Positions 37,332 to 47,595 of a DNA stretch of 64,000 bases are shown piece after piece. Location of the stretch: the NCBI RefSeq assembly GCF_036711975.1, contig NC_091970.1:6269501-6333500 (forward strand), given 5' to 3'. The translations under genes and the position numbers were made by a program. This DNA is from Onthophagus taurus (taxonomy: Eukaryota; Arthropoda; Insecta; Coleoptera; Scarabaeidae). Below the pieces are notes generated by a model. That model had not been told where the DNA came from. It saw nothing but the letters and a program-made list of their open reading frames with translations, and did not search any database. How positions within the stretch are numbered: position 1 is the stretch's first letter; each line of letters begins with the position of its first letter.

Positions 37332-38017
37332 TCAATTTATAAATGTTTTCGAATTAAAAAAAAATATTTATTAAAACCAATTTTAGCCCCTTGATACATT
37401 TTACTTTAATAGTAACTAGATTAGAAATTCGGGGCAACTTTTCGTTTGAAAGTTTGATGTTTGTAGATTAATTAATTAATCTTGTAAAAAAAAATTATAA
37501 TAATAATAAAGTCTTGAAGTACCTTCATTAGTACTTCTATTAGAGGATTAGCGTCTCTCAGGATTGAAACCTGAAAAGTAAAATAAAAGTTGTAATAATT
37601 CTAAATTTGCTGTTACAAAAAATTATATTAAAATAAAACGCTCCGGAGTGTTTTTTCACAGTTGATATTTAGTAAGCTCTCCTTTTTACGATTGATAATT
37701 AATCGTTTAGATCTCATTCAACGAGTTCATGAACAAAGATGATTTGGATCTAACAAATTAAGCAGTATTTTTATTTTCAAATTAGAATTAAATGATTTTT
37801 TTTTGTTCAAGTAGAAAGGCTGTGTCAGTATTTCAATCCTATTAAAATGTAACAAATTAATCCACATCCAAGTATTTTTTTAGCCACATCCTCTTTTTTT
37901 AAACAATTAATTTTTTTTTAATCCACAAGCGTATCTGTGATTATAGTTTTACAATTACAAAAACAATTCATTTCATTTTTATTAGTCACAGGAAACGTTT
38001 TATTTGATAATATCCTC
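37332..38017. other. SLC16 3' region and intergenic DNA
   Basis: This holds the probable 3' UTR of the transporter, with AATAAA at 37505-37510, then AT-rich sequence without features. Confidence 0.5.
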
Positions 38018-38215
38018 GTTTATTAGAACAATGTTAAAGAATAAAAACTTGTTTAAAGGATTTTGTGGTTTTTTATTTATTATTTAAGTCTCCAATAAAA
38101 ACATTTTCTCCTCCTCAACGTTTTTAAATTTCGGATTAAACTCGAATTCGTAAATTTTCGTAAACCCTTCGTTTAAATCGGGGTATTGAAAGTTTTTTAA
38201 ATAAGTATTATAAGT
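38018..38215 (-). pseudogene. Duplicated 3' end of PNKP
   Basis: Near copy of 40450-40660: the last roughly 45 codons of PNKP (text 'FQYPDLNEGFTKIYEFEFN'), its stop and about 60 bp downstream. A short piece just before the stop is missing compared with the full gene. The copy breaks off upstream at 'aagtattataagttaaataa'. It lies 2.4 kb from the real gene, on the same strand, and has no start. Confidence 0.88.
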
Positions 38216-38278
38216 TAAATAAAGCAAGTTTTCATGAGTTCTTGAAGGGAATTTCTTGCCAGTAGTATTTGACGTATA

Positions 38279-38322
38279 TTATGGATTTTTCCGATGCGGC
38301 ACCGGCATTTATACCGATTTTT
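38279..38322 (+). pseudogene. Captured fragment of SLC16 exon 2
   Basis: 'cggcatttataccgattttt', preceded by a degenerate 'atggatttttccgatgcggca', resembles the transporter exon at about 34457-34503 (coding GFCGAATAFIPIL). A second copy is at 40168-40215. Both are embedded in minisatellite flanks that match 36080-36400. Confidence 0.6.
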
Positions 38323-38329
38323 TAACCCC

Positions 38330-38605
38330 GAGTTATTAGGTCGTCTTAGCATGAGAGTGTTTTGAGGGCGGAGTTTTGACGTTGCCGATGTTGTTGGGAA
38401 GAAGACAAAATTTGATCATTTAGTCATCTGGAAGCAATCTAATCTTATCAGCAGTATGTAGCTTTCTGCAAGGAGTATTTCCTCTTTTACCAGTGATATC
38501 CAACCTTCTATTACCAATATCTCGGCTTCTACCAGCAGCATTTAGTCTTCTATTGACAATATTTAGTTTTCTATTAAGAGTATTTAAGCTTCTGGTAGCA
38601 GTATC
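38330..38605. repeat. Minisatellite flank copy 1
   Basis: Parallels the intron segment 36090-36340: 'ggcggagttttgacg', 'ttgttgggaagaagac', 'tctaatcttatcagcagtat' in the same order. Confidence 0.75.
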
Positions 38606-39779
38606 GACAGTTGCTGAAGCATTACTCCATACCGGGCAAGCATAGGGGATCTTATTAAAGCATTATATAGCAACACAGTGCGTTTTCAGATAACTTTTTC
38701 TGTTTATTAGAGGAAATAGTTGTTTCAATCGAGCATATCCCAAATTCAATCTGTTGTTTAGGTGAATACTCCAATTTAATCGTTGATCAAGATGCAGGCC
38801 TAAGTATTTGACAGCTTTGTCTTTATTCTAATGAAGTTCTGTGTTATTGATTACAATGCGTGTTGGATTTCGGTAAAGATCTTTGATTAACAATCTTTGA
38901 GTAAGCCATGTCTGCACGTCGTTAATAGCATCTTGTAGCTGTTGTATAGCTTCTTCCAAATCACTACCTTGGGTCATAATCAACATATCGTCAGCAAACA
39001 GAGCTTTTTCATTGCATCTTTGGCACGGTATAAATATATTAAATAAAGTTGGTGACAATATACCTCCTGCTCTAATACATCTTGTATCTGAATAGGTCCC
39101 ATTTATTCTCACACAAAAAGTTCGTTCTTGAAGATATGACATAAGTATTGCGGTAATATAGTCATCTAGACCTACATGCAATAGTTTGAATTTTAATCTC
39201 AAAGGCTTTAGCTACATCTAAAAAGGTGATAGTGGTGTATTGCTTATTTTCAAAACCTTTGAAAACATTTCTTTCCAGCAGCTGATCTTGAAGTCCTCGT
39301 ATTATAACTTTTTCAAACAATTTTGAGAGAGTCGGTAAGAGGCTTATAGGACGGTAATTAGATATAAGAGTGCTCTGTTTTCCTGGCTTGGGAAACATTA
39401 GTATCCCAGCATTTTTCCAAGTCAAAGTAACTAATTTTTAAACATGAATTAAAGATATCAGGTGTTTTAGAATTAGATTTGGTATAAGGTCATGCCCTGG
39501 GGCCTCTCTGTTGGGTAGATTGTTAATTAAATATCTGATTTCTTCATTTGTTACTTCTTCATCTACTCTTTCTATTCGCGGAAGATGAGTTTTATTGTAT
39601 GTTTGAATAGTAACAGAAGAAGACATGCTTTCTTGAGGTATGTGAAGAGTAAATGTTAACTCAAGATAATCAGCAAAGGCTTGAGTTTTTCCTTCATCAG
39701 TAGAGAACTGATTCCCGTTATGGATAATTGTAGGAATTTCTTCGTGTCTTCTCAGTATTTTTCTTGTTGTTATCCACAT
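38605..39779 (-). mobile_element. Jockey-like non-LTR retroelement fragment, frameshifted
   Basis: On the minus strand: 39779-39438 (linker before RT, 'ITTRKILRRHEEIPTIIHNG'), 39425-39162 (RT start, 'FPKPGKQSTLISNYRPISLL' and 'TLSKLFEKVI'), 39202-38828 (RT, 'INGTYSDTRCIRAGGILSPT' and catalytic 'LFADDMLI'), then thumb text to about 38605. The family's 'PQGS' is 'RAGG', the palm Asp block between 'YRPISLL' and 'LDVAKAF' is shortened, and at least two frame changes are present, so it is dead. It lacks endonuclease and 3' end. It lies between two minisatellite pieces and presumably inserted into one array. Confidence 0.85.
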
Positions 39780-40450
39780 TCTTTGGCAATATTTAGTCTT
39801 CTATTAAGAGTATCTAAGCTTCTGGCAACAGTATCTAGACTTCTGTTGGCCCTATTCAGTCTTTCATTAAGAGTATCTGAGGTTCAAGCTGCAGTACATA
39901 GTCCGAAATGTTTTCTGCCAGTAGTATTGGTAATGTTTAGTCTTCTATTAAGAGTATCTAAGATTCTGGCAGCAGTATCTAGTCTGATATGTTTTCTACA
40001 AACAACATCTAGTTTTCTTTTGGCAATATTTAATCTTCTATTAAGAGTATCTAAGCTTCTGCCATCAATATCTAGTCTTCTATTGGCCCTATTCAGTCTT
40101 TCATTAAGAGTATCTGAGGTTCAAGCTGCAGTACATAGTCCGAAATGTTTTCTGCCAGTAGTATTTGACGTATATTATGGATTTTTGCGATGCGTCAACG
40201 GCATTTATACCGATTTTTGAAGCCAGGGTTATTAGGTCATCTTAGGATGAGTGTGGCGGAGTTTTGACGCTGTTGGGAAGATGACAAAATTTGATCATTT
40301 AGCCTTCTGGAAGCAATCTAATCTTATCAGCAGTATGTAGGAGTATTTCCTCTTTTACCAGAGGTATCCAACATTCTATTACCAATATCTCAGCAGCATT
40401 TAGTCTCCTATTAAGAATAGTATTTACTCTGAAATGTTTTCTGCTAGCAG
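39780..40450. repeat. Minisatellite copy 2 with a second SLC16 exon fragment
   Basis: 39780-40165 repeats the roughly 238-bp units of the SLC16 intron almost exactly ('ctttcattaagagtatctga', 'ttcaagctgcagtacatagt'). The exon-like fragment 'cggcatttataccgattttt' follows near 40199, then the 'ggcggagttttgacg' flank. The block runs up to the PNKP 3' region. Confidence 0.82.
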
Positions 40451-40521
40451 TATCTTGGTTATTAGAACAATGTTAAATAAAAACTTGTTTAAAGAATTTA
40501 GTGTTTTTTTTTATTTATTAT

Positions 40522-42126
40522 TTAAGTCTCTAACAAAAACATTTTATACAATTTCTCGTCCTCAACGTTTTTAAATTTCGGATTAAACTCGAATTCGTAA
40601 ATTTTCGTAAACCCTTCGTTTAAATCGGGGTATTGAAAGTTTTTTAAATAAGTATTAATTAAAATATCGCTAATAACGGCGTGATTCTTATCTGTGATGG
40701 TACGAAAATAATTATTATGCTTAATTTGTTTCGAAGGAACTTTCATAACAAAACATTTAACAGGAACATCATAATTTTTACAAACATTTAAGTATTGCGC
40801 TCGCGATTCTTTATTTGGGTGAGTATTATCGATGGTGACACATTTTCCTGTCTTTAAAGCCTCATCTAAAAGCCTCAAACATTTCTCTTTTGACCCCAAC
40901 ATGTCTCTGTTAATTAAAATGTATCCGTGAGGTGCTATATTTTGTTGATAAAAATAAGATTTTCCAGAACCTTGACAACCAACCATCATGATAACTTCTT
41001 GTTTATCAGATTCTAATGGAATTTCTTGATTGAAACAGCTTAAATTTCGGGGATCAAAGGAAGGCATTTGAAAGGGAACTGATCGTGCTTCCAAAAAAAA
41101 TTCCTCAGGGGTTTTAAATTTAATCCCAATGTTTAACGCGAATAATCTATCTGCTAAAGAATGATCTTTCTTTTTACCCACACCCCAATTTTTTTCGCGA
41201 CCCGCTGCATCCCCAACAAAAATACTTTCATCATCATTAATATTAGGATAAGAACGTTTTAAAACATCCCACATCCCAGGGGCAGGTTTTCTGTAAATAT
41301 CTCGTTGTGTAGCTATAAAAGCTTTTAAAGGAACATTAAATTCTTTGGAAATGTTTTCAATTTTTTTCTTAAAAAACGGAACATATTTGGCGTTTTCTTT
41401 CCCCAAACGGAGTTGGTTAGAAAAAATTACAATCATATAACCTTTGTCAGACAACCGATTTAATTTTAATTTCACCTCTGGGGACCATAACTTCCAATCT
41501 TTGTAATCAACAGGAAATCTTTGACCTGATTTTGTTGTTATTAAAGTTCCATCCATATCAAAACCAGCAACTTTTAAGTCTTTTAATGTACCAAATGAAG
41601 AATCTAAAAATTGAGGTGATGTATATATTAGTAAGGATTGATCAATAGTCTCCCATAACCCGGATTCTTCACTTAAAGCTCTAACAATTTTTGGCTTTTT
41701 AGTGGGTGGTTCTTCTAAAATTTTTGGCTCAAAAATAATCTCAAATTGATGGATACCGATTAAAACCTCCAAGATGCTATTATCGTTAAGAAGATACATT
41801 TTATTTTCCACCAAAGCAAAACCATCACATCCTGATAAATTCGTTCCATTCGCTACACATTTAACAATTCTACTTTCGTAGTTCGCTTTAAGAAGAAGTT
41901 GCTTCCTTGAAACTTTAGGATCGATAATTTTTGATGGTTCATTGCGTCCAAGTTCGAATAACTTATCATTTTCTAATTTTAATTTAGTTCCTGGGTTCTC
42001 GATTGATTTTAAATAACAAGATGTTGCTTTGTTGGACATTTTTGACAAGCTTCTTGGCGCCAATAAATTGATGCAATAATTACCTTTTAATTGATTAATT
42101 TTTATGGGGTTTAAAAAAGCCTTCAT
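40522..42126 (-). CDS. PNKP: Bifunctional polynucleotide phosphatase/kinase
   Basis: DNA-repair end-processing enzyme that removes 3'-phosphates and phosphorylates 5'-OH ends in single- and double-strand break repair. Single exon, 534 codons. Domains: FHA (about residues 30-135) with 'LGRNEPSKIIDPKVSRKQ'; HAD phosphatase with nucleophile motif 'FDMDGTLITTKSG' (about 190) and 'FVGDAAGR'; P-loop kinase with 'GCQGSGKSYF' (about 385) and 'TIDNTHPNKESR'. Two in-frame starts are possible. M1 gives a 29-residue leader without acidic residues (MKAFLNPIKINQLKG...), which could be a mitochondrial targeting peptide. M30 (MSNKATSC) starts at the usual FHA N-terminus. An intronless gene of this size amid split genes could be a retrocopy that replaced the parent or simply intron loss. 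A copy of its 3' tail is at 38018. Confidence 0.95.
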   Translation of the reverse strand: MKAFLNPIKINQLKGNYCINLLAPRSLSKMSNKATSCYLKSIENPGTKLKLENDKLFELGRNEPSKIIDPKVSRKQLLLKANYESRIVKCVANGTNLSGCDGFALVENKMYLLNDNSILEVLIGIHQFEIIFEPKILEEPPTKKPKIVRALSEESGLWETIDQSLLIYTSPQFLDSSFGTLKDLKVAGFDMDGTLITTKSGQRFPVDYKDWKLWSPEVKLKLNRLSDKGYMIVIFSNQLRLGKENAKYVPFFKKKIENISKEFNVPLKAFIATQRDIYRKPAPGMWDVLKRSYPNINDDESIFVGDAAGREKNWGVGKKKDHSLADRLFALNIGIKFKTPEEFFLEARSVPFQMPSFDPRNLSCFNQEIPLESDKQEVIMMVGCQGSGKSYFYQQNIAPHGYILINRDMLGSKEKCLRLLDEALKTGKCVTIDNTHPNKESRAQYLNVCKNYDVPVKCFVMKVPSKQIKHNNYFRTITDKNHAVISDILINTYLKNFQYPDLNEGFTKIYEFEFNPKFKNVEDEKLYKMFLLET

Positions 42127-43160
42127 TAGATTGTGTTAATATTAATAAACCACATTTTTTTATGATTAAATTAATAAAAATATTGAAATAAAATAAGTGG
42201 AAAAAAATCTGTCAAAATTTGTATTGCCAACTTTGAAAATCAATCTCCCCCAATCATTTTTTACGAAAAATTAATCAAAATTATTTACAATTCTATTAAA
42301 ATTGAAATTAATTTTGATTAAAACAATAAAAGCAACACGAAGAGATCAATAAACGAAGAATAAACTGTGTTAATTAATTATCGTAACCCATGTGACTGTG
42401 TAATATTGGCTGCCTATCTCGAAAGAAAATACAAAATTTTTTTAATTATTAAAATATATCTTAATATTTTTTATTATAAACAGTTTTTGAAGTTAATGTT
42501 GATTACTGTCTCGTACGATAATTAATTAACACGTTGTATTTGAAGCATCGATTAATGATAGATTAAAAATAGGTTAGAAATGTCACAATAAAAATAAAAA
42601 CGATAAAATTAATTATTTCAATGATTAATGCAAACCATGAAAGTTAAAATAAACAATTTGAATGTAAAAATAAGGTTGGAGATATCAAAAAAGTAATAAA
42701 ACACAAGGGTTAAATAAAATGGTAAAAGTGAGGTTAGAAACGTCAAAATAAACCTGTCAAAATGAGGTTAGAATCGTTTAAAATGTTTAATATCTAAATA
42801 AGATTTAAAATGATTAATAAAACGTTTTCGAAGTCAATTAAATGTGTTGGATAATCTTAATGCCATCCAGAGTCTATTACTATCTAGAGTCTATCTAGCT
42901 CATTTCCCCCTCTATTAGAGATGCAAAGATTGCGATATTGTGTTATTAAACGCCCCTTGAATGTCTAAGAATGTACAAAGCAATAGTTGCTCATTAAAAA
43001 ATGGTGATATTCTACCCACTAGGTTGTATAAAGCTGGTTCAGCAAATTTTTTTATTTAATAAGCATACTGATAGGGATAGTTAGTGTCTTTGAGTTAATG
43101 CACCTTGCCAAAAATTTTCCGTCTGTCGTCAATGATATAGTAGAAAGCATTAAAATATGT
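42127..43160. other. Intergenic, AT-rich, no gene seen
   Basis: This contains the presumed PNKP promoter at the left. Between 42560 and 42800 there are loosely repeated words such as 'ggttagaaatgtcaaaataa'. Nothing coding. Confidence 0.45.
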
Positions 43161-43250
43161 ATTCTTAATCAAATACCTCGGCTTCAGTCTCTTAACTTTT
43201 AGTAACATCAAGGTGAGCCTTTGGCCACAAGCGACCTGGGGTTCAGTCTC
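43160..43250. repeat. Diverged single unit of the palindromic satellite
   Basis: 'gcctttggccacaagcgacc' corresponds to 'gcctcggccgcaagcgacct' of the arrays, and 'acctcggcttcagtctc' lies before it. One decayed unit, 16 kb from the main array. Confidence 0.55.
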
Positions 43251-43259
43251 TCAACTTGT

Positions 43260-43650
43260 GATCAGACGTGATCGAGCTGCTAGATACGGTTGGTAGATGA
43301 TTGAAAACTGCTTCCAGAAGCTAGATATTGTTAGTAGAAGACAAAAAACTGCTTGGAGAATAGTAGATACTGCCGGCAGAAGCTAGATACAGTTGGTAGA
43401 TGATTAAAAACTGCTTCCAAAAGCTAGATATTGTAAGTAGAATACAAAAAACTGCTTGAAGAATACTAGATACTGTTGATAGAAGACTAAAAACTGCTTG
43501 TAGAATACTAGATAGTGCTTGCAGAAGCTACATACTGTTGGTAAATGACTAAAAACTGCTTGCAGACGCTAGATACTGTTGGTAGATAACTAAAAACAGC
43601 TTGTAGAAGCTAGATACTATTGATAGAAGACAAAAAACTACTTGGAAAAC
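43260..43650 (+). repeat. Minisatellite, 'GCTAGATACTGTTGGTAGA' array
   Basis: About 17 steps of a 20-25-bp motif ('agaagctagatactgttggt', 'agatgattaaaaactgcttc') in the same orientation as 1-3300. Confidence 0.85.
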
Positions 43651-43654
43651 TACA

Positions 43655-44010
43655 TATGAATCAGAAACGTGGAGCCTGACAGCTAGCGATACAAAGAAAT
43701 TCTTGTTTTTGAAAGAAACTAATCAGACGAATATTCAGACCAATATGTGAGCGAGGGGAATGGCCAGAGAGAGAGAGAGAGAGAAAACATTGTACGCTTT
43801 ATAAAGACCCAACGTTTCAGGTGGATTCGACATACCATGAGAATGGCTACCAAAAAAGAATGTTTGAGTCTAACGTGACAGGGAGACAATTCCAGGGTCG
43901 ACCTCGAAATCGCTGCAAGGATGAACAAATTCATGAAAGTAAAATGATTTAAGTGCTAATTGAATATCCTCTTCACATTGCCGTGACATTGCGAAAACTT
44001 CATCTTCCAT
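43655..44010 (+). pseudogene. Relic of a non-LTR reverse transcriptase C-terminus
   Basis: The plus strand reads 'RFIKTQRFRWIRHTMRMA' and then 'RGRPRNRCKDEQI'. This is the 'SQRLRWLGHVxRM ... GRP' ending typical of insect non-LTR RT proteins. It is only about 70 codons with a broken upstream frame. It is the target into which the element at 44025 inserted. Confidence 0.6.
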
Positions 44011-44024
44011 ATAGTAGTGAAAAA

Positions 44025-45137
44025 TGGATGAGTGAGCGAATTGATATTGCCCTCATTCAGGAACCATGGCTCGCCAATACCGGGCGCATCAGCGGACTCG
44101 GTAATTTATCCGGTAAGTTACTTTGCTCAGGAGATAGACCCAGAGCTTGTTTACTTATCAGGAACAACATTAATGCTTTCTTAATCTCAGAGCATAGCGA
44201 CCGCGATTGTGTGGCTGCGGTTCTGAGAATCCGAGGTGAGAAGGGCTGGACAGAAATTGTCATCTGCTCGGCATACTTCCCCGGAACGGAAAATGACCTT
44301 CCCCCGGCCGCTGTGCGAGACATAATTGCCTACAGCCGGAGGAATAACCTGCAAGTTGTTGTTGGATGTGACGCCAATGCCCACCACACAATGTGGGCAA
44401 GCACCAACACAAATGAAAGAGGTGAGTTACTTTTTGACTACCTATTAGGGGAGGGGCTTACTGTTAATAATGTAGGCGCCAAACCAACCTTTGTTACCAG
44501 AAATAGAGCAGAGGTACTTGACATTACGTTCAGCTCAATTATATTAAGCTCTAAGATAACCTCCTGGAAGGTATCCTCTGAACCGTCGTGTTCAGATCAT
44601 AGACATATTCAATTTAAAATTGATCTAGGGATGAAATCGGACTGTACGTACCGTAATCCCCGTAGCACTAATTGGGATCTGTTTAAGAGTTGCCTTGCAG
44701 ATAACGTAACTAGTGTTATTGCAACCGTTAGGAACTGTGATCAGGTTGAAATAGCCACGGAGCAGATCTCTGTGGCAATTCGCTCTGCATATCACAGTAG
44801 CAGTCCACTGAAGGTGAAAAGTAGTAATCGGGGCACACCCTGGTGGAACGAATCTCTTAGCTCCGAAAGACAAGAGGTCCGAAAGCTTTTCAACCGGGCC
44901 AAGACATTAGGTGAATGGGAGAAATATAAACAGGCTCTAACGAATTACACCAAAAACATACGTAAGGCAAAAAGAGAGTCTTGGAGGAGGTTCTGTGAGG
45001 GAGTGAAAGACACACCCAGCAGTGCAAGAATTCACAAGATTCTCGCTAGAAATCCGGCACCACCCCTGGGCTCACTTAGGCGGCCTGACGGTAGTTTTAC
45101 GGACTCTAGCAGAGCCTCGTTGGAGCTTCTAATGTAG
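44025..45137 (+). CDS. Retrotransposon endonuclease part of ORF2
   Basis: AP-endonuclease-like (EEP) domain that nicks target DNA for target-primed reverse transcription. Seen: 'RIDIALIQEPWL', 'ICSAYFPG', 'VVGCDANAHHTMWASTN', 'RGELLFDYL', 'EVLDITF' and 'SCSDHRHIQF'. Text upstream of 44025 in the same frame is host DNA. The linker to RT continues to a stop at 45135-45137, where the frame is lost. Confidence 0.88.
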   Translation, partial: WMSERIDIALIQEPWLANTGRISGLGNLSGKLLCSGDRPRACLLIRNNINAFLISEHSDRDCVAAVLRIRGEKGWTEIVICSAYFPGTENDLPPAAVRDIIAYSRRNNLQVVVGCDANAHHTMWASTNTNERGELLFDYLLGEGLTVNNVGAKPTFVTRNRAEVLDITFSSIILSSKITSWKVSSEPSCSDHRHIQFKIDLGMKSDCTYRNPRSTNWDLFKSCLADNVTSVIATVRNCDQVEIATEQISVAIRSAYHSSSPLKVKSSNRGTPWWNESLSSERQEVRKLFNRAKTLGEWEKYKQALTNYTKNIRKAKRESWRRFCEGVKDTPSSARIHKILARNPAPPLGSLRRPDGSFTDSSRASLELLM

Positions 45138-45174
45138 ACTCACTTCCCAGGAAGCCTGATCATGAGGACCGATA

Positions 45175-47490
45175 ATGCCACAGCGGGCTATTCCTGCAAG
45201 GCAAAGCGCCCCTCAAATACGGAGGGGCGCTTTGCCTTGCCTTGGAGTTTTGCCTTGGAGTGTGGCTAGAAAAGTCGTCACTTACACATCCGTGGACCAG
45301 GCAATTCAAACGTTTAAGCCGTTCAAATCGCCTGGAGAAGACAATATCTTTCCTGCTTTGTTACAGCAGGGGAGGTCATTGTTGTTGCCAATTTTGGTAA
45401 AAATTTTCAGAGCGAGTGTCGCCTGGAAATATGTGCCGGCAGAATGGACTAAGGTACGGGTATCTTACATACCCAAAGCGGGCCGTTCGCTCCCTACTTC
45501 TAATGCCTTTCGACCCATCAGCCTAACGGCATTTCTGCTGAAAACCCTTGAAAAAGTTCTGGAACGGTATATCCGTACGGTGCTATTGGTATCTGGTCCA
45601 CTGAGTCGCCACCAGTATGCTTATCAAGCGGGAAAATCAGCAGAATTGGCTCTACACAACTTAGTTGGTAGAGTATCCAGGACGCTGCAGGATAAAGAAA
45701 TCTTGGTTTGTGCGTTTCTGGACATAGAGGGAGCGTTCAACAACGCAATACCACAATCTCTTGAAAGAGCTGCTCTTGACAGGGGAGTGGAAGCAACTAT
45801 AGCGGGTTGGATCCGCAATATGCTAGATAGTAGAATAGTTTCTACTTCACTCCACGGTGATACGATACGCTTCAGGCCGGGAGGTGGCTGCGTTGGTGTG
45901 GAAATACAAGCTTATGCTGATGACATTGTCGTTATGGTCAAAGGAACCTGTTTGCCGAGGATATCTAAAGTCCTCCAGGTTACCCTAGATACCATTTGCG
46001 TTTGGTGTAAGGGAGAGAACCTCTCAATAAACCCGCAAAAGACAAATGTTGTGCCCTTCACCAGGAAGCGAAAGTTGGATGGACTAATCCGCCCAACTAT
46101 CCAAGGTGAAGAAATTCCTTTCTCAAAGGAAGTCAAATATCTAGGAGTAATCCTAGACAAAACCCTGTCATGGAATGGACATTTGCAGAGAGTTTTGCAC
46201 AAAGCTAGACTATCCTTGTGGACTTGTCGCAGTCTTTGTGGAAAAAATTGGGGTCTTACCCCTGAAAGACTGTACTGGCTCTATGTGACTGTGGTTAGAC
46301 CTATGATCACATACGGAGCAGCAGCCTGGTATAGGAAAGTCCGACAGACTTCAGTTATCAGTAAACTTTCACGAATTCAACGAGTAGCTGGATTGGCAAT
46401 CTCTGGTGCGATAGGCACAACGCCAACTCTAGCAATGGAGGTTCTGCTTGGCCTATCTCCTCTGCATTTGCATATAGAGAAAGTGGCTAGAACAACCATT
46501 TACAGATTTAAGCAATATGCTCAAAACTGTTCCGACATGTCCTACCAATGGGCTGCGGAAGACATTATAAGCACTGATACTGTGCTATCAATGCCGTCAG
46601 ATTTGGCGGTATCACTATCAGTGATTAACGCTCGATACCAGATTGTACTGCCTGAGCGGCAGTCCTGGATCGAAAATGAAAATTCTCTGGTTCGGGCAGA
46701 CATTTGCTTGTACACAGATGGATCAAAAACGCCTGAAGGGGTAGGAGCGAGAGTATACTGCCAGACACCTCGAATTAAGCAAGCCTACAGCCTGGGTACG
46801 TACTGTACTGTATTCCAGGCGGAAGTATTTGCTATTGACATGGGTGCTAAAATCCTTCTCGAAAGAGGGGTGAAGAACATGACAGTACGAATTTTCTCAG
46901 ACAGTCAAGCCGCTCTCCAGGCGCTGCAAGCCGTGAAAACGGTGTCGGCTCTGGTTAATGATTGTAAGAGAACATTAAACACACTGAGTTGTGATAACAG
47001 AGTCTCTCTGATCTGGGTCCCGGGTCACTCTGGGGTTGCTGGCAATGAAGCGGCAGATAAGCTAGCACGAGATGGCAGCGCTGAAGCGTTTGTGGGACCG
47101 GAACCATCATTTGCGATGGCCAAATATAGGATTGGACTGTGGGCTGAAGAGAGACTTCGCCTACTGTGGACCAGTTCTCCTGGAATGAGACCCGGGAATA
47201 TATTAGGACTTGCCCGTAGTAGCATAAAAGTTCTAATGGGTGTTTTTACTGGGCACTGCCGATTAAAAGCACACCTCAACTTGTTGGGTTTAGCCGACGA
47301 TGTTGAATGCCGACTATGTGCGGAGGAAGCAGAGACGGTTGAGCATGTTTTATGCCACTGCCCTGCCGTTAACCGTATCAGATTCTCGATTTTTGGGTCG
47401 CAGTTTATCTCCTCAAAAGATCTGAATGACCTTTCGCCGAGCAAGGTATTAATGTTCGTTAAGAGCATTGGACTGCACGGTGAAATTTGA
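45175..47490 (+). CDS. Retrotransposon reverse transcriptase/RNase H part of ORF2 (defective)
   Basis: 771-codon frame, out of frame with the endonuclease part. RT motifs: 'YIPKAGR', 'FRPISLTAFLLKTLEKVLER', 'CAFLDIEGAFNN' and the catalytic 'AYADDIVVMV'. The block that should lie between them, GxPQGGxLSPLLW, is missing: the text runs from 'RFRPGGGC' straight to 'VGVEIQAYADD', an in-frame loss of about 25-30 residues that should kill RT activity. RNase H follows with 'LYTDGSKTPEGVG', 'AEVFAID', 'FSDSQAALQAL' and 'WVPGHSGVAGNEAADKLA', all catalytic acids present. A Cys/His motif 'CRLCAEEAETVEHVLCHC' is at the end. Confidence 0.9.
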   Translation: MPQRAIPARQSAPQIRRGALPCLGVLPWSVARKVVTYTSVDQAIQTFKPFKSPGEDNIFPALLQQGRSLLLPILVKIFRASVAWKYVPAEWTKVRVSYIPKAGRSLPTSNAFRPISLTAFLLKTLEKVLERYIRTVLLVSGPLSRHQYAYQAGKSAELALHNLVGRVSRTLQDKEILVCAFLDIEGAFNNAIPQSLERAALDRGVEATIAGWIRNMLDSRIVSTSLHGDTIRFRPGGGCVGVEIQAYADDIVVMVKGTCLPRISKVLQVTLDTICVWCKGENLSINPQKTNVVPFTRKRKLDGLIRPTIQGEEIPFSKEVKYLGVILDKTLSWNGHLQRVLHKARLSLWTCRSLCGKNWGLTPERLYWLYVTVVRPMITYGAAAWYRKVRQTSVISKLSRIQRVAGLAISGAIGTTPTLAMEVLLGLSPLHLHIEKVARTTIYRFKQYAQNCSDMSYQWAAEDIISTDTVLSMPSDLAVSLSVINARYQIVLPERQSWIENENSLVRADICLYTDGSKTPEGVGARVYCQTPRIKQAYSLGTYCTVFQAEVFAIDMGAKILLERGVKNMTVRIFSDSQAALQALQAVKTVSALVNDCKRTLNTLSCDNRVSLIWVPGHSGVAGNEAADKLARDGSAEAFVGPEPSFAMAKYRIGLWAEERLRLLWTSSPGMRPGNILGLARSSIKVLMGVFTGHCRLKAHLNLLGLADDVECRLCAEEAETVEHVLCHCPAVNRIRFSIFGSQFISSKDLNDLSPSKVLMFVKSIGLHGEI
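45197..45239. repeat. Perfect 18-bp hairpin at the ORF2 frame break
   Basis: CAAGGCAAAGCGCCCCTC, a 7-nt loop, then GAGGGGCGCTTTGCCTTG. It sits in the linker between endonuclease and RT, where the reading frame is lost, and is followed by two more 'ttgccttgg' copies. It looks like a local inverted duplication. Confidence 0.85.
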
Positions 47491-47595
47491 TAACGATATC
47501 TATCGGGGTACAATAGATCCTTAGGGTCGCGGTGCAAGGTTGGTTGGTCCGCCTACCCGATATGTATTCTATGTAATGTAATGTAGTAGTGAAAA

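Larger units (their letters stand above)
44025..47583 (+). mobile_element. Non-LTR retrotransposon (R1/LOA/I group), 5'-truncated, with 12-bp target duplication
   Basis: A 3.56-kb insertion flanked by TAGTAGTGAAAA (44012-44023 and 47584-47595). ORF1 is absent and the element starts inside the endonuclease domain, a typical 5' truncation. It carries endonuclease, reverse transcriptase, RNase H and a C-terminal Cys/His motif. The 3' end is a short 'tatgtaatgtaatg' repeat rather than poly(A). Clean duplications and long open frames point to a fairly recent insertion. Confidence 0.88.

Noticed and set aside
43719..43934. 71-codon minus-strand frame
   Set aside because: It is the antisense of the retroelement relic read on the plus strand.
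47025..47537. 170-codon minus-strand frame
   Set aside because: Antisense shadow of the RNase H region of the retrotransposon.
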